A stretch of 64,000 nucleotides of DNA from CAXBCP01 sp963974055 (GTDB taxonomy: Bacteria; Pseudomonadota; Alphaproteobacteria; MPNO01; UBA830), in assembly GCA_963974055.1 (NCBI GenBank), contig CAXBCP010000004.1, forward strand, positions 148,921-212,920, in the 5' to 3' direction. Positions 42,448 through 50,525 of the stretch are shown here, piece after piece. Positions within the stretch are counted from its first letter, which is position 1, and every line of letters starts with the position of its first letter. The notes beneath the pieces were generated by a model that worked only from the letters and a program-made list of their open reading frames with translations, did no database searches and was not told where the DNA came from. Position numbers and translations under genes: made by a program.

Positions 42448-42939
42448 CTATGGGTCTCCGAGACGATCTTTTTCGAATTCCTCTATGTCGGCCAGCAGGC
42501 CCGCCGAGGCGGTCTCGATCATGTCGAAGACGCGGGCAAAGCCGTCTCCCGCCCCGTAATACGGGTCCGGCACATCGGAAATTCCCAGTTCCGGCGCATA
42601 GTCCATGAACAGCTTTATCCGCCCGGCACGGGCATCGGGGCAGTTCCGCACCAGGCTTTGATAGTGGCTCGAATCCATCGCGAGGATCAGGTCGAATTGC
42701 TCGAAGTCGTCGGGGCGGACCGTGCGCGCCCGCTGGCCGCTGATATCCACACCGCGTCCCTTTGCGGTTTCCTGGGACCGCCGGTCCGGCGGATCGCCGA
42801 TATGCCAGGATCCGATGCCCGCCGAATCCGCCTCGATACGGTCGGCGAGACCGCGCGACCCGACCAGATTGCGGAAAACGCCCTCTGCCGTGGGCGACCG
42901 GCAGATATTTCCGGTACAGACGAACAAAACGCGGAACAT
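42448..42939 (-). CDS. Low-molecular-weight protein-tyrosine phosphatase
   Basis: 163 aa. The P-loop is at the N-terminus, VCTGNICRS with nucleophile C8 and R14. The general-acid loop is SDVPDPYYGAGDGF. The fold is complete and of usual length. It removes phosphate from tyrosine in proteins or small phosphorylated compounds. It is transcribed divergently from the uracil-DNA glycosylase-type gene with 59 bases between starts. The arsenate-reductase branch shares this fold, but the DPYY loop argues for phosphatase. Confidence 0.9.
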   Translation of the reverse strand: MFRVLFVCTGNICRSPTAEGVFRNLVGSRGLADRIEADSAGIGSWHIGDPPDRRSQETAKGRGVDISGQRARTVRPDDFEQFDLILAMDSSHYQSLVRNCPDARAGRIKLFMDYAPELGISDVPDPYYGAGDGFARVFDMIETASAGLLADIEEFEKDRLGDP

Positions 42940-42998
42940 GGAATGGCCTCTCTGTCGGCAAGGCGGGTATACTACACGTTTCCGGCCCAGAAAGTGTC

Positions 42999-43589
42999 AT
43001 GTCCTCCGATCTCGAAACGCTTTTTCGCGATATCCGCGCCTGCACCCATTGCGCCGAGCACCTGCCGCTGGGGCCGCGGCCGGTGGTGCGCGGTTCGGCG
43101 GCGGCGCCGGTCTGCATCGTCGGACAGGCGCCCGGCATTCGCGTCCACAAATCGGGCATTCCGTGGGACGATCCCAGCGGCAGGCGGCTGCGCGGCTGGC
43201 TCGCGACAGACGAAGACACGTTCTACGACGAAACACGGTTCGCCATCGTTCCGATCGGGTTCTGCTATCCCGGCACGATGGAAAACGGCGGCGACTATCC
43301 GCCGCGCCGCGAATGCGCGCCGCTCTGGCACCCGCCGCTGCGCGACGCGCTGGCGAATGTCGAACTGACGCTGCTGGTCGGCAGTTACGCCCAGGCCTAT
43401 TACCTGGGCAAGGCGCGGAAAAAGACCATGACCGAAACCGTCCGGGCGTGGCGCGACTACCTGCCCGACAATATCCTGCCGACGCCGCATCCGAGCTGGC
43501 GGACGACCGGCTGGCAGAAAAAGAACCCGTGGTTCGACGACGAAGTCCTGCCGGAGCTCCGCCGCCGCGTGAAGGCGCTGACCGGATGA
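42999..43589 (+). CDS. Uracil-DNA glycosylase-superfamily protein
   Basis: 196 aa. The active-site block reads GQAPGIRVHKSGIPWDDPSGRRLRGWL, and the C-terminal motif LPTPHPSWRTTGW matches the superfamily HPS motif. An N-terminal CTHC pair is present, but the four-cysteine iron-sulfur set of family 4 enzymes is not evident. Likely a base-excision-repair glycosylase or a family member of unknown substrate. ATG 42999 has a weak upstream site. Its stop overlaps the next gene's start (ATGA). Confidence 0.82.
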   Translation: MSSDLETLFRDIRACTHCAEHLPLGPRPVVRGSAAAPVCIVGQAPGIRVHKSGIPWDDPSGRRLRGWLATDEDTFYDETRFAIVPIGFCYPGTMENGGDYPPRRECAPLWHPPLRDALANVELTLLVGSYAQAYYLGKARKKTMTETVRAWRDYLPDNILPTPHPSWRTTGWQKKNPWFDDEVLPELRRRVKALTG

Positions 43590-44488
43590 GGGCGCCTGCC
43601 GCCTATACCGTGCTGCCGGCGCCGACCCGCGGCGTGATCCTGATGTTCTGCTCGGCGATGTGTTACGCGCTGACCTTCGCGACCGTGCGCCAGCTGACGG
43701 AGACCTTTTCGGTCTACCAGCTCGTCCTGTTCCGGACGGCCATCGGGACCGCGGTGATGCTGCCGTGGCTCTGCCGGTCCGGAATCCGCACCCTGCATAC
43801 GTCGCGCTGGAAACTCTACGGGATGCGGGCGCTCGCCGTGTATACCGGCAACCTGTGCTGGTTTTACGCGCTCGCCCATATGGCGCTCGCCGACGCAACG
43901 GCGCTGTCCTTCATGATGCCGCTGTTCTCGGTCGTCATTCTCGCCGTCTGGCTGCGCGAATCCCTGACCGGGTCGCGGCTGGTGGCGCTGTTTCTCGGCC
44001 TGGCCGGCGCGATGGTGATTGTCCGGCCCGGCTTTGCCGAAATCGGCCTTGCCACGATCGCGATGCTGTACACCTCGGCGGCCTATGGTGCGGCGACGGC
44101 GTTCACCCGGTCGCTGACCCAGACCGACAATTCCGGCAGCGTCGTGTTCTACATGTTCGCGCTCAACATTCCGCTGGCGCTCGGACCGGGGCTTGTTCAC
44201 TGGACCAGCCCCGCCTGGGTGGATGTCGCCTGGATCGCCGCCTTCGCCGTCCTCAGCCTCTATGCCCAGATATTCATGACCAAATCGCTGGCCCTCGCGG
44301 AATCCGCGGTGGTCATGCCGAGCTACTATCTTCAGCTTCCGTTCGTCGCCCTGTTCGGCTTCGTCCTCTTCGGACAGGTGCCGGATATCTGGCTGATTCC
44401 CGGCGCGATCCTGATTATCGGCGGCAGTTATTATTCGGTGTGGAGCGAAAGCCGCAAGCGGCGGCGCGCCGCAGGGGATCGGCCATGA
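43586..44488 (+). CDS. EamA-family (DMT) transporter, copy 1
   Basis: 300 aa with about ten hydrophobic segments arranged as two EamA repeats, for example FCSAMCYALTFATVRQL and LGLAGAMVIVRPGFAEIG. ATG 43586 overlaps the previous stop, and its own stop overlaps the following EamA gene (ATGA at both junctions). DMT transporters export amino acids, metabolites or drugs. The ligand is not predictable. Confidence 0.88.
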   Translation: MRAPAAYTVLPAPTRGVILMFCSAMCYALTFATVRQLTETFSVYQLVLFRTAIGTAVMLPWLCRSGIRTLHTSRWKLYGMRALAVYTGNLCWFYALAHMALADATALSFMMPLFSVVILAVWLRESLTGSRLVALFLGLAGAMVIVRPGFAEIGLATIAMLYTSAAYGAATAFTRSLTQTDNSGSVVFYMFALNIPLALGPGLVHWTSPAWVDVAWIAAFAVLSLYAQIFMTKSLALAESAVVMPSYYLQLPFVALFGFVLFGQVPDIWLIPGAILIIGGSYYSVWSESRKRRRAAGDRP

Positions 44489-45354
44489 CGGGTGCGAAAC
44501 AGTCGGCGGCGCTTACCGGGCTGCTGTGGATGACCGCCACCGCCGCCTGCTACGCGGCAAGCTATGTCATCATGCGGGTGCTGCTGGACGATATCAGCAT
44601 CTACGAGCTCACCTTTCTGCGCTCGGTGGTCGCGTGCCTGTTCCTGGGGCCGTGGATTCTGGCCGTCCGGCCGGCGGCGATCCGGGTGACGCGCTGGACA
44701 CTCTACGGGTTCCGGTCGGTCGCGACCTATGCGGCGATGATGTGCGTGATCTACGGCATCGCCCATGTGCAGATCGCCGACGTCACGTCGCTGCTTCTGG
44801 CGTCGCCGCTGTTTACGGTTCTGTTTGCCGCCGTCTTCCTGAAGGAAAAGGCCGGGCTTCACCGCTGGCTGGCGCTGATTGCCGGGATCGCAGGCGCCCT
44901 GCTGATCATTCGCCCCGGTTTTACCGTCGTGACTTTCGCGAGCTTCGCCGGTCTGGTCGCGGCCTTCGGCTACGGTCTCGCCAATGCCGGAACCAAGGCG
45001 CTGACCGCAACCGACCACCCGGACGCCGTGGCGTTCTGGATGTATGCGCTGATCATCCCGCTATCCGTCCTGCCGGCGGCCGTTCACTGGACCACCCCCG
45101 TCTGGTCGCATGTGCCGCTGATCGTGCTGCTCGGCCTCCTGACGATGCTGTCCCAGTATTTCATGGCGCGCGCGTTTCGCGCCGCCGATACCAGCGTCGT
45201 GCTGCCGGCGCATTACCTGCAAATGCCGTTCGCCGCCGGGCTCGCCTTCCTGTTTCTGGCGCAGGTGCCGTCGATCTGGGTGTGGCCGGGTGCCGCGATC
45301 ATTGCGGGCAGCGCCTATTACACGGTCGTTCGCGAACGCCGGCGCGGCGGTTAG
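44485..45354 (+). CDS. EamA-family (DMT) transporter, copy 2
   Basis: 289 aa, ten-segment DMT protein. Marks: YAASYVIMRVLLDDISIYELTFLRS and IAGIAGALLIIRPGF. Translationally coupled to copy 1, so the pair may form a heterodimer. It converges on the zincin gene with a 4-base overlap. The two are clearly paralogous but diverged. Confidence 0.88.
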   Translation: MTGAKQSAALTGLLWMTATAACYAASYVIMRVLLDDISIYELTFLRSVVACLFLGPWILAVRPAAIRVTRWTLYGFRSVATYAAMMCVIYGIAHVQIADVTSLLLASPLFTVLFAAVFLKEKAGLHRWLALIAGIAGALLIIRPGFTVVTFASFAGLVAAFGYGLANAGTKALTATDHPDAVAFWMYALIIPLSVLPAAVHWTTPVWSHVPLIVLLGLLTMLSQYFMARAFRAADTSVVLPAHYLQMPFAAGLAFLFLAQVPSIWVWPGAAIIAGSAYYTVVRERRRGG

Positions 45355-45761
45355 GACGTCTCGGTTTCGATGCGTTCCATGTCGTCGTCGGACAGCCCGA
45401 AATGGTGGCCGATTTCATGGATCAGCACATGCCGGACAAGGTCGGTCAGGTCTTCCTCGGTTTCGCACCAGTAGTCGAGCAACGGGCGGCGATACAGGAA
45501 AATCATGTCGACGGCGGGGACGGCGCCGGAGTCCTTGTCGCCTACCGGGACGCCGCTATACAGGCCCAGCAGGTCGAACGGGCTTTGCAGTCCCATTTCG
45601 CGCACGGTGTCGGAATCCGGGAAATCGTCCACCCGGAAGACAATACCTGTCGTCAGCGCGCGAAACGCCTCCGGTAGAGCATCGAAGGCGGTGCTGGCGA
45701 TCGTTTCGATATCGTCGAGCGACGGGGCGGTGGAAAATTCACGGGTCATGGGAGCATCCAT
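45351..45761 (-). CDS. Small metallopeptidase-like zincin (DUF1025 family)
   Basis: 136 aa with zinc motif H115-E-x-x-H119 (IHEIGHHFGLSDDDM). The motif is preceded by RHVL and followed by an acidic tail, as in the small bacterial zincin family. The start at 45761 is preferred because AAGGG lies 5 bases upstream; ATG 45749 is an alternative four residues shorter. Substrate unknown. It overlaps the end of the second EamA gene by 4 bases. Confidence 0.82.
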   Translation of the reverse strand: MDAPMTREFSTAPSLDDIETIASTAFDALPEAFRALTTGIVFRVDDFPDSDTVREMGLQSPFDLLGLYSGVPVGDKDSGAVPAVDMIFLYRRPLLDYWCETEEDLTDLVRHVLIHEIGHHFGLSDDDMERIETETS

Positions 45762-45822
45762 ACCCGCCCTTGATCGTCCGGCCAAGCCGCTTCACTCTGG
45801 GGGCGGCAAAAGGGGAAAGTGC

Positions 45823-46146
45823 ATGGTTGAAAAACTTACCGGACAGGCGCGCCGAAAAGCCTTGGGGCCGCTTAAACACTGGAAGAAGGTCAAGGGCCGC
45901 GATGCGATCGCGAAGGGCTACAAATTCAAGGACTTCAACGAGGCGTTCGGCTTCATGTCACGGGTCGCGCTGAAGGCGGAGCAGATGGACCATCACCCGG
46001 AGTGGTTCAATGTCTACAATCAGGTCCTTGTTACCCTGACGACCCACGATGCCGGCGGGGTTTCCCCGCGGGATGTCGAACTTGCGAAGTTCATCGACAG
46101 CATTGCCGCCCGGAAGGCAATCGCCGCGCTGCCGAAGAAGAAATAG
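45823..46146 (+). CDS. 4a-hydroxytetrahydrobiopterin dehydratase (pterin-4a-carbinolamine dehydratase)
   Basis: 107 aa. The conserved core MDHHPEWFNVYNQVLVTLTTHDAGG, with the catalytic His pair, and DVELAKFIDSIA are characteristic of PhhB/DCoH. ATG 45823 follows AGGGGAAAG. It recycles pterin cofactor after aromatic amino acid hydroxylation. No phenylalanine hydroxylase gene is nearby, so it may serve another pterin pathway (for example molybdopterin repair) or a hydroxylase encoded elsewhere. Confidence 0.9.
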   Translation: MVEKLTGQARRKALGPLKHWKKVKGRDAIAKGYKFKDFNEAFGFMSRVALKAEQMDHHPEWFNVYNQVLVTLTTHDAGGVSPRDVELAKFIDSIAARKAIAALPKKK

Positions 46147-46155
46147 GCCCCGTCG

Positions 46156-46213
46156 CGCTCCTCGTCCCGGCCACCCGGGGGATCATCCTTATGGGTGGCC
46201 GGGAGGGGGAGCG
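46156..46213. terminator. Long GC-rich hairpin between convergent genes
   Basis: A 21-base arm (46156-46176) pairs with 46193-46213 with one mismatch and one G-U wobble, and a 16-base loop. It lies 9 bases after the pterin dehydratase stop and 33 bases before the end of the convergent EamA gene. There is no T-run, so it may act as a bidirectional terminator or an mRNA-end stabiliser. Confidence 0.5.
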
Positions 46214-46246
46214 GGCAGGCGCGAATCCGCGCAAGCGGAATATGCC

Positions 46247-47134
46247 CTAAACGGATTTCTTCCGCGCTTCGTGGCGGGTGATATAGATTGTGGCGGACAC
46301 GATGATCGCGGCGCCGACCCCGGTCCAGATATCGGGAATTTCCGAGAAGATGAAATACCCGGCAAGGGCGGCGAAAACCAGGCGGGTATATTCCATGGTT
46401 CCCATCAGGCTGGATTCGCCGACCGAAAACCCGCGCACGAAAAAATTCATCCCGATCGCGGTGGAGGTCGCGATCAGGCAGAGCTGCACCCATTCCAGCG
46501 GGGTCGGGTCGACCCAGACATAGGCGGCGGGCCCGGCGAAGATCAGGACGCCGAAAATGTGGTACCAGAACAGGATGGTGCCCGGCGGATCGTCGCGCCC
46601 GAGAACCCGGATCATGATCAGCCCGGCAGCGAACAGGAACGCCGTGAACAGCGCGACGCCCCAGGCGATATCCACTTCGCCCCCGAACGGGCGCATCATC
46701 ACGATCACCCCGGAAAACCCGATGACGGTCGCGGCCCAGCGATGGGATCCGACGACCTCTTTCAGGATCAGGATCGCCAGGATCGTCAGAAACAGCGGGC
46801 GGGTGAACGTCATCGCCGTAGCGTCGGCCAGGTGCAGGTGGATGACCGCGTAATAGACCCCAGCCTGGCCCACCGATGCGATTATGGCGCGGAAAAAATG
46901 GAGTTTCAGACGCTTGGTCTGAAGCCTCGCGCGTCCCGTGCGGATGAACAGCGGCGCCAGGAGGACGAACCCGATTCCGTAGCGGAACAGCGACATCTGC
47001 GCCGGGTGAATGCTTTTGCCGGTGAATTTCACGACGATATCGGTCAGCACGAAGAAGAACGTGCCGCACAGGACCAGGACGGCGCCCTGCATGTTCGGCG
47101 GCAATGCATGAAACTTCTGGAAAAGTCCGTTCAT
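46247..47134 (-). CDS. EamA-family (DMT) transporter, copy 3
   Basis: 295 aa, about ten hydrophobic segments: LVLCGTFFFVLTDIVVKFTG, GVYYAVIHLHLADATAMTFTRPLFLTI and VAAIIVSATIYI-like C-terminus. It is the last of four consecutive minus-strand EamA genes, and its ATG 47134 lies 14 bases after the previous stop. Ligand unknown; the group probably derives from tandem duplication. Confidence 0.88.
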   Translation of the reverse strand: MNGLFQKFHALPPNMQGAVLVLCGTFFFVLTDIVVKFTGKSIHPAQMSLFRYGIGFVLLAPLFIRTGRARLQTKRLKLHFFRAIIASVGQAGVYYAVIHLHLADATAMTFTRPLFLTILAILILKEVVGSHRWAATVIGFSGVIVMMRPFGGEVDIAWGVALFTAFLFAAGLIMIRVLGRDDPPGTILFWYHIFGVLIFAGPAAYVWVDPTPLEWVQLCLIATSTAIGMNFFVRGFSVGESSLMGTMEYTRLVFAALAGYFIFSEIPDIWTGVGAAIIVSATIYITRHEARKKSV

Positions 47135-47148
47135 TCTATATCCTGTGC

Positions 47149-48030
47149 TCAGGTCCTGCGTTGCCGGGTCAGCCAGACCGACGCGATAAAGATGACCGTA
47201 CCGCCGATCCACGTCCACATGTCCGGAAACTCGGCAAAGAATATCCAGCCGAACAGCGATGCCCAGACGAGGCGGGTAAAGTTGAACGGCATGGCGATGG
47301 AGATGTCGGCCGCCTGAATGCCCCGGTTATAGGTACGCTGCAGGATAACGCTCGTGAAGCCGATAAAGGCGAACAGGCCCCATTGTTCCGCGGTGGGCAT
47401 GCGCCAGACCAGTATCGTCGGCACCAGCAGGATCAGCGTCTGGGTGACGAACAGCCACGCCGCGATGGTATCGGGCGGGTCGGTGCGGACCAGTGTCTTG
47501 ATCATGATCGATACCAGCGCGCCCGCGACCGCGGATCCCAGCGCATAGGCGATCCCGAGATTGAATTCGGCGAATCCGGGCCGGACGACCAGAACCGCGC
47601 CGACGAATCCCATGCCGATGGCGAGCCAGCGCCGCCGGTCGGCGACCTCGCCTAGCACGAACCCGGCGAGGGCGGCGCCGATGACCGGCTGCAGAAAATT
47701 GATCGCCGACATGTCGGCAATCGGTATCAGGGCAACGGCGGCGAACAGCAGGGTCACGTTGGTGGACGACATGAAGCCGCGCAGGATGTGCTTGCCGATC
47801 TGGTTCGTGCGCATGGCGCCGATGCCGACGCCCATCAGCCAGGGCATCATGAACAGGATGGCGAATGCGTTGCGCAGAAAGGCGATCTGGAAGACTTCGA
47901 TATCGGGCGCGAGGTAACGCCCGATCGCGATCGCGATCACATAGGTAATCGCAGAGACCGACATCCAGATACCGGACCGGACCGGCCCCGGCAGGGACGA
48001 AAAACGCGCAGTCAGGCCGGTCGGGCGCAT
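47149..48030 (-). CDS. EamA-family (DMT) transporter, copy 4
   Basis: 293 aa, ten-segment DMT protein: SAITYVIAIAIGRYLAPDI, MGFVGAVLVVRPGFAEFNLG, and C-terminal FAEFPDMWTWIGGTVIFIAS. ATG 48030 is 1 base after the previous EamA stop. Third in the four-gene run, more similar in its C-terminus to its neighbours than to the plus-strand pair. Confidence 0.88.
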   Translation of the reverse strand: MRPTGLTARFSSLPGPVRSGIWMSVSAITYVIAIAIGRYLAPDIEVFQIAFLRNAFAILFMMPWLMGVGIGAMRTNQIGKHILRGFMSSTNVTLLFAAVALIPIADMSAINFLQPVIGAALAGFVLGEVADRRRWLAIGMGFVGAVLVVRPGFAEFNLGIAYALGSAVAGALVSIMIKTLVRTDPPDTIAAWLFVTQTLILLVPTILVWRMPTAEQWGLFAFIGFTSVILQRTYNRGIQAADISIAMPFNFTRLVWASLFGWIFFAEFPDMWTWIGGTVIFIASVWLTRQRRT

Positions 48031-48031
48031 A

Positions 48032-48952
48032 CTATTCCTGCGCCGATGTCGACGCGATGCGGCTCCGGGATTTCCGGGCCTCGCGCTGGGCGATATAGAC
48101 GGTGGAGGTGAAGATAAGCATCCCGCCGATGGCCGTATAAACCGACGGTATTTCCGTGAACAGCACGTAGCCGAATACGGCGGCGATGATGAGCCGCGAA
48201 AAGTCCATCGGCAGGATGATGGACGCGTCGGCCGCCGCATATCCGCGCGACATGGCCCGTTGCCCCAGCGTGCCGGTAAGCCCGGTAAAGGCGAGCCAGC
48301 CGACCTGTTCCCAGGTCGGTGTCTGCCAGACGAACAGGGCAAGGGTCAGCATCACGGGCGTCGTAAACAAAACCATGTACATCGTGATGGTGTCGGGCGA
48401 TTCCGTCCGCGACAGGTAACGGATCAGGATCGCCGCCGCCGCGCCCGCGATGGAGGCGACGAAAACGGCGGCGAGGCCGAGATTGATGACCTCGAAGCCG
48501 GGCCGCACCATCACAAGCACCCCGAGAAACCCGAAGCCGAGGGCGGTCCAGCGCCGCCGGCCGACGATTTCGCCGAGAAACACGATGGCGAAAACCGTCC
48601 CGTAGAGCGGCCGGGTAAACATCACCGCGACCGCATCCGCCAGCGGTATCTCGCCGAGCGCATAGAAAAAGCCCAGGGAGGCCACGGTCGTCACGACGGC
48701 GCGCAGGGCAAACCACGGCGTTTTTTTCGTCCTCAGCCCCTTCAGGCGGGTTCTGATCAGCCACGGCGCCATAAACACGAAGCCGAGCCCGATACGGAAA
48801 AAAGCGATGATGAAGGTATGCACGTCGGACGACAGATGGCGCACCGTCGCCGCCATGGCGGTCAGGCAGACGGCGCTGATCAGAATCCATATGGTCCCCC
48901 GGACGGGCCCGGTCAGACCGTCGAACCACGTTACGACGCCGGACCGGTTCAC
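48032..48952 (-). CDS. EamA-family (DMT) transporter, copy 5
   Basis: 306 aa, DMT fold: ISAVCLTAMAATVRHLSSDVH, FYALGEIPLADAVAVMFTRPL and AAVFGYVLFTEIPSVYTAIGG. The GTG start at 48952 overlaps the stop of copy 6 (GTGA), which explains its placement; no ATG fits. A charged C-terminal tail (REARKSRSRIASTS) follows the last segment. Second in the four-gene run. Confidence 0.87.
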   Translation of the reverse strand: MNRSGVVTWFDGLTGPVRGTIWILISAVCLTAMAATVRHLSSDVHTFIIAFFRIGLGFVFMAPWLIRTRLKGLRTKKTPWFALRAVVTTVASLGFFYALGEIPLADAVAVMFTRPLYGTVFAIVFLGEIVGRRRWTALGFGFLGVLVMVRPGFEVINLGLAAVFVASIAGAAAAILIRYLSRTESPDTITMYMVLFTTPVMLTLALFVWQTPTWEQVGWLAFTGLTGTLGQRAMSRGYAAADASIILPMDFSRLIIAAVFGYVLFTEIPSVYTAIGGMLIFTSTVYIAQREARKSRSRIASTSAQE

Positions 48953-49848
48953 GGCTTTCTGGTCCGGTCGCGGCGGGATTCGGACCGGCCCGCGAAGATC
49001 GACGAACAGAAGATCACCACGCCGCCGACGATCGTCCACAGATCGGGAAGCTCGGAAAAGACGACGAAGCCGATGGCGATCGCAAAGGGCAGCCGGGTGA
49101 AATCGAACGGCGCGATAGAGCCGACATCCCCGGTGGCGAAGGCGCGGGAATACAGCCGTTGCGCCGTCGTCGACAGGGCGCCCAGCATGAATCCCCAGAA
49201 CCATTGTTCGGGGGTCGGCCATTGCCAGACGAAGACCGCGCCGACCAGGGCGAAGGGCAGCATGTAGATAGACTGGTAGATCGCGGCCTTGTCCGGCGTA
49301 TCGGTGCGCAGCATGACTTTCAGGATCATCGCGGAGAACGCGATACACACCCCGCCGCCGATCACCATGAACACCCCGATATTGACCTCCTGGAACCCGG
49401 GACGGACGACGATCACGGTGCCGGCGAAGCCGACCAGCAGGGCCAGCCACCGGGTTGCATGCGCCTGTTCCTTCAGCAGAAGGACCCCGGCAAGCGCGAT
49501 GAACAGCGGAAACGTGAATGAAATCGCGGTCGCGTCGGCCACCGGGATCAGGCTCAGGCTGCCGAACCAGCCATACATGGCGGCGGTGCTCAGAAATCCG
49601 CGTGCGACGTATTTTCTGGTATGCGGCGTATGCAGGACCCCGATGCCGACCCGCATCAGCCAGGGCAGCATGATCACGATCCCGAACAGCGCCCGGAAGA
49701 ACGAAATCTCGATAAAGTGGAGGTCCTTGGACAGGTATCGCACGATTCCCGCCTGCGCCGCGAAGAAGACGGCGCTCAGCGTCATCCAGATTGCGCCCTG
49801 CGCCGAGGGCGGCAGGAGGGTGAAAGCGGACTGGACTGATTTGATCAT
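48949..49848 (-). CDS. EamA-family (DMT) transporter, copy 6 (first of the minus-strand run)
   Basis: 299 aa: LSAVFFAAQAGIVRYLSKDL, VADATAISFTFPLFIALAGVLLL and VFSELPDLWTIVGGVVIF. It heads the run of four genes (copies 6, 5, 4, 3), and the promoter should lie in the 204-base gap to the AhpD-like gene. Its stop overlaps copy 5. Ligand unknown. Confidence 0.88.
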   Translation of the reverse strand: MIKSVQSAFTLLPPSAQGAIWMTLSAVFFAAQAGIVRYLSKDLHFIEISFFRALFGIVIMLPWLMRVGIGVLHTPHTRKYVARGFLSTAAMYGWFGSLSLIPVADATAISFTFPLFIALAGVLLLKEQAHATRWLALLVGFAGTVIVVRPGFQEVNIGVFMVIGGGVCIAFSAMILKVMLRTDTPDKAAIYQSIYMLPFALVGAVFVWQWPTPEQWFWGFMLGALSTTAQRLYSRAFATGDVGSIAPFDFTRLPFAIAIGFVVFSELPDLWTIVGGVVIFCSSIFAGRSESRRDRTRKP

Positions 49849-50052
49849 TGGCGGGCCATGAAACGGAGTACCGCACGGAGGGGATGAATGTCGATGCGTT
49901 TTCGCGACTCGGCGCTGCAGATGACAGGTGCGCCGCCGGCCGCCGCGGAATTCGAGATCGCGAAATCGTGGTGCAATGCTTGCTAATGTCCCGACGGTGA
50001 GTCAATTGAATAGGCCGTCGCACGAAGTTACCCACAAACAAGGAGCATCACC

Positions 50053-50394
50053 ATGGTCAGCGATCACAGGGAATTCGCGAAGGAAGTCGACGGCAGGGCG
50101 GCGAACCTGTTCAAGGCGGCGCCGGACGCGATGCGGGCGTTCCGCGGCCTGATGGAGGTGGCGGGCAAGGACGGCGCGCTCGATTCCAAAACCAAGGAAC
50201 TGATGGCGCTTGCCGTCGGGATAGCGGTTCATTGCGAGGGCTGCATCAATTTTCATACCCGCGCCGCGATTAAAAAGGGTGCGACGCGTGAAGAAATAGC
50301 CGAAACCGCCGCCGTCGCGATCGAAATGGGGGGCGGCCCCGCGGCCGTTTACGCCGCCCAGGCGCTGGACGCGTTCGACCAGTTGTCGGGCTAG
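50053..50394 (+). CDS. AhpD-like/carboxymuconolactone decarboxylase-family protein
   Basis: 113 aa single-domain protein with the redox/proton-relay motif C61-x-x-C64 and H68 (HCEGCINFHTRAA), preceded by KTKELMALAVGIA and followed by TREEIAETAAVAIEMGGGPA. The CxxC-xxx-H pattern is that of AhpD-type peroxidase or thiol-disulfide proteins rather than true carboxymuconolactone decarboxylase. ATG 50053 follows AAGGAG. Likely in defence against peroxides or in electrophile handling. It stands alone, ahead of the RND efflux operon. Confidence 0.88.
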   Translation: MVSDHREFAKEVDGRAANLFKAAPDAMRAFRGLMEVAGKDGALDSKTKELMALAVGIAVHCEGCINFHTRAAIKKGATREEIAETAAVAIEMGGGPAAVYAAQALDAFDQLSG

Positions 50395-50432
50395 GGGATC
50401 TAAGTTTCCATGGACCGGAGATTTGTTTTGAC

Positions 50433-50447
50433 CCGGAACCGTTCCGG
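50433..50447. promoter_or_regulatory. Palindrome CCGGAAC-C-GTTCCGG upstream of the RND efflux genes
   Basis: Perfect 7-base arms (50433-50439, 50441-50447) around one central base, about 80 bases before the adaptor start. This could be an operator for the pump genes. The loop is too small for a transcription terminator of the AhpD-like gene. Confidence 0.35.
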
Positions 50448-50525
50448 TATCATTTTCCCGACAGGTTATGGACGTTCATTTCGTGGAAAACAGCGGCTTA
50501 GCGCTTATTGGAGACGTTTTTAGGT

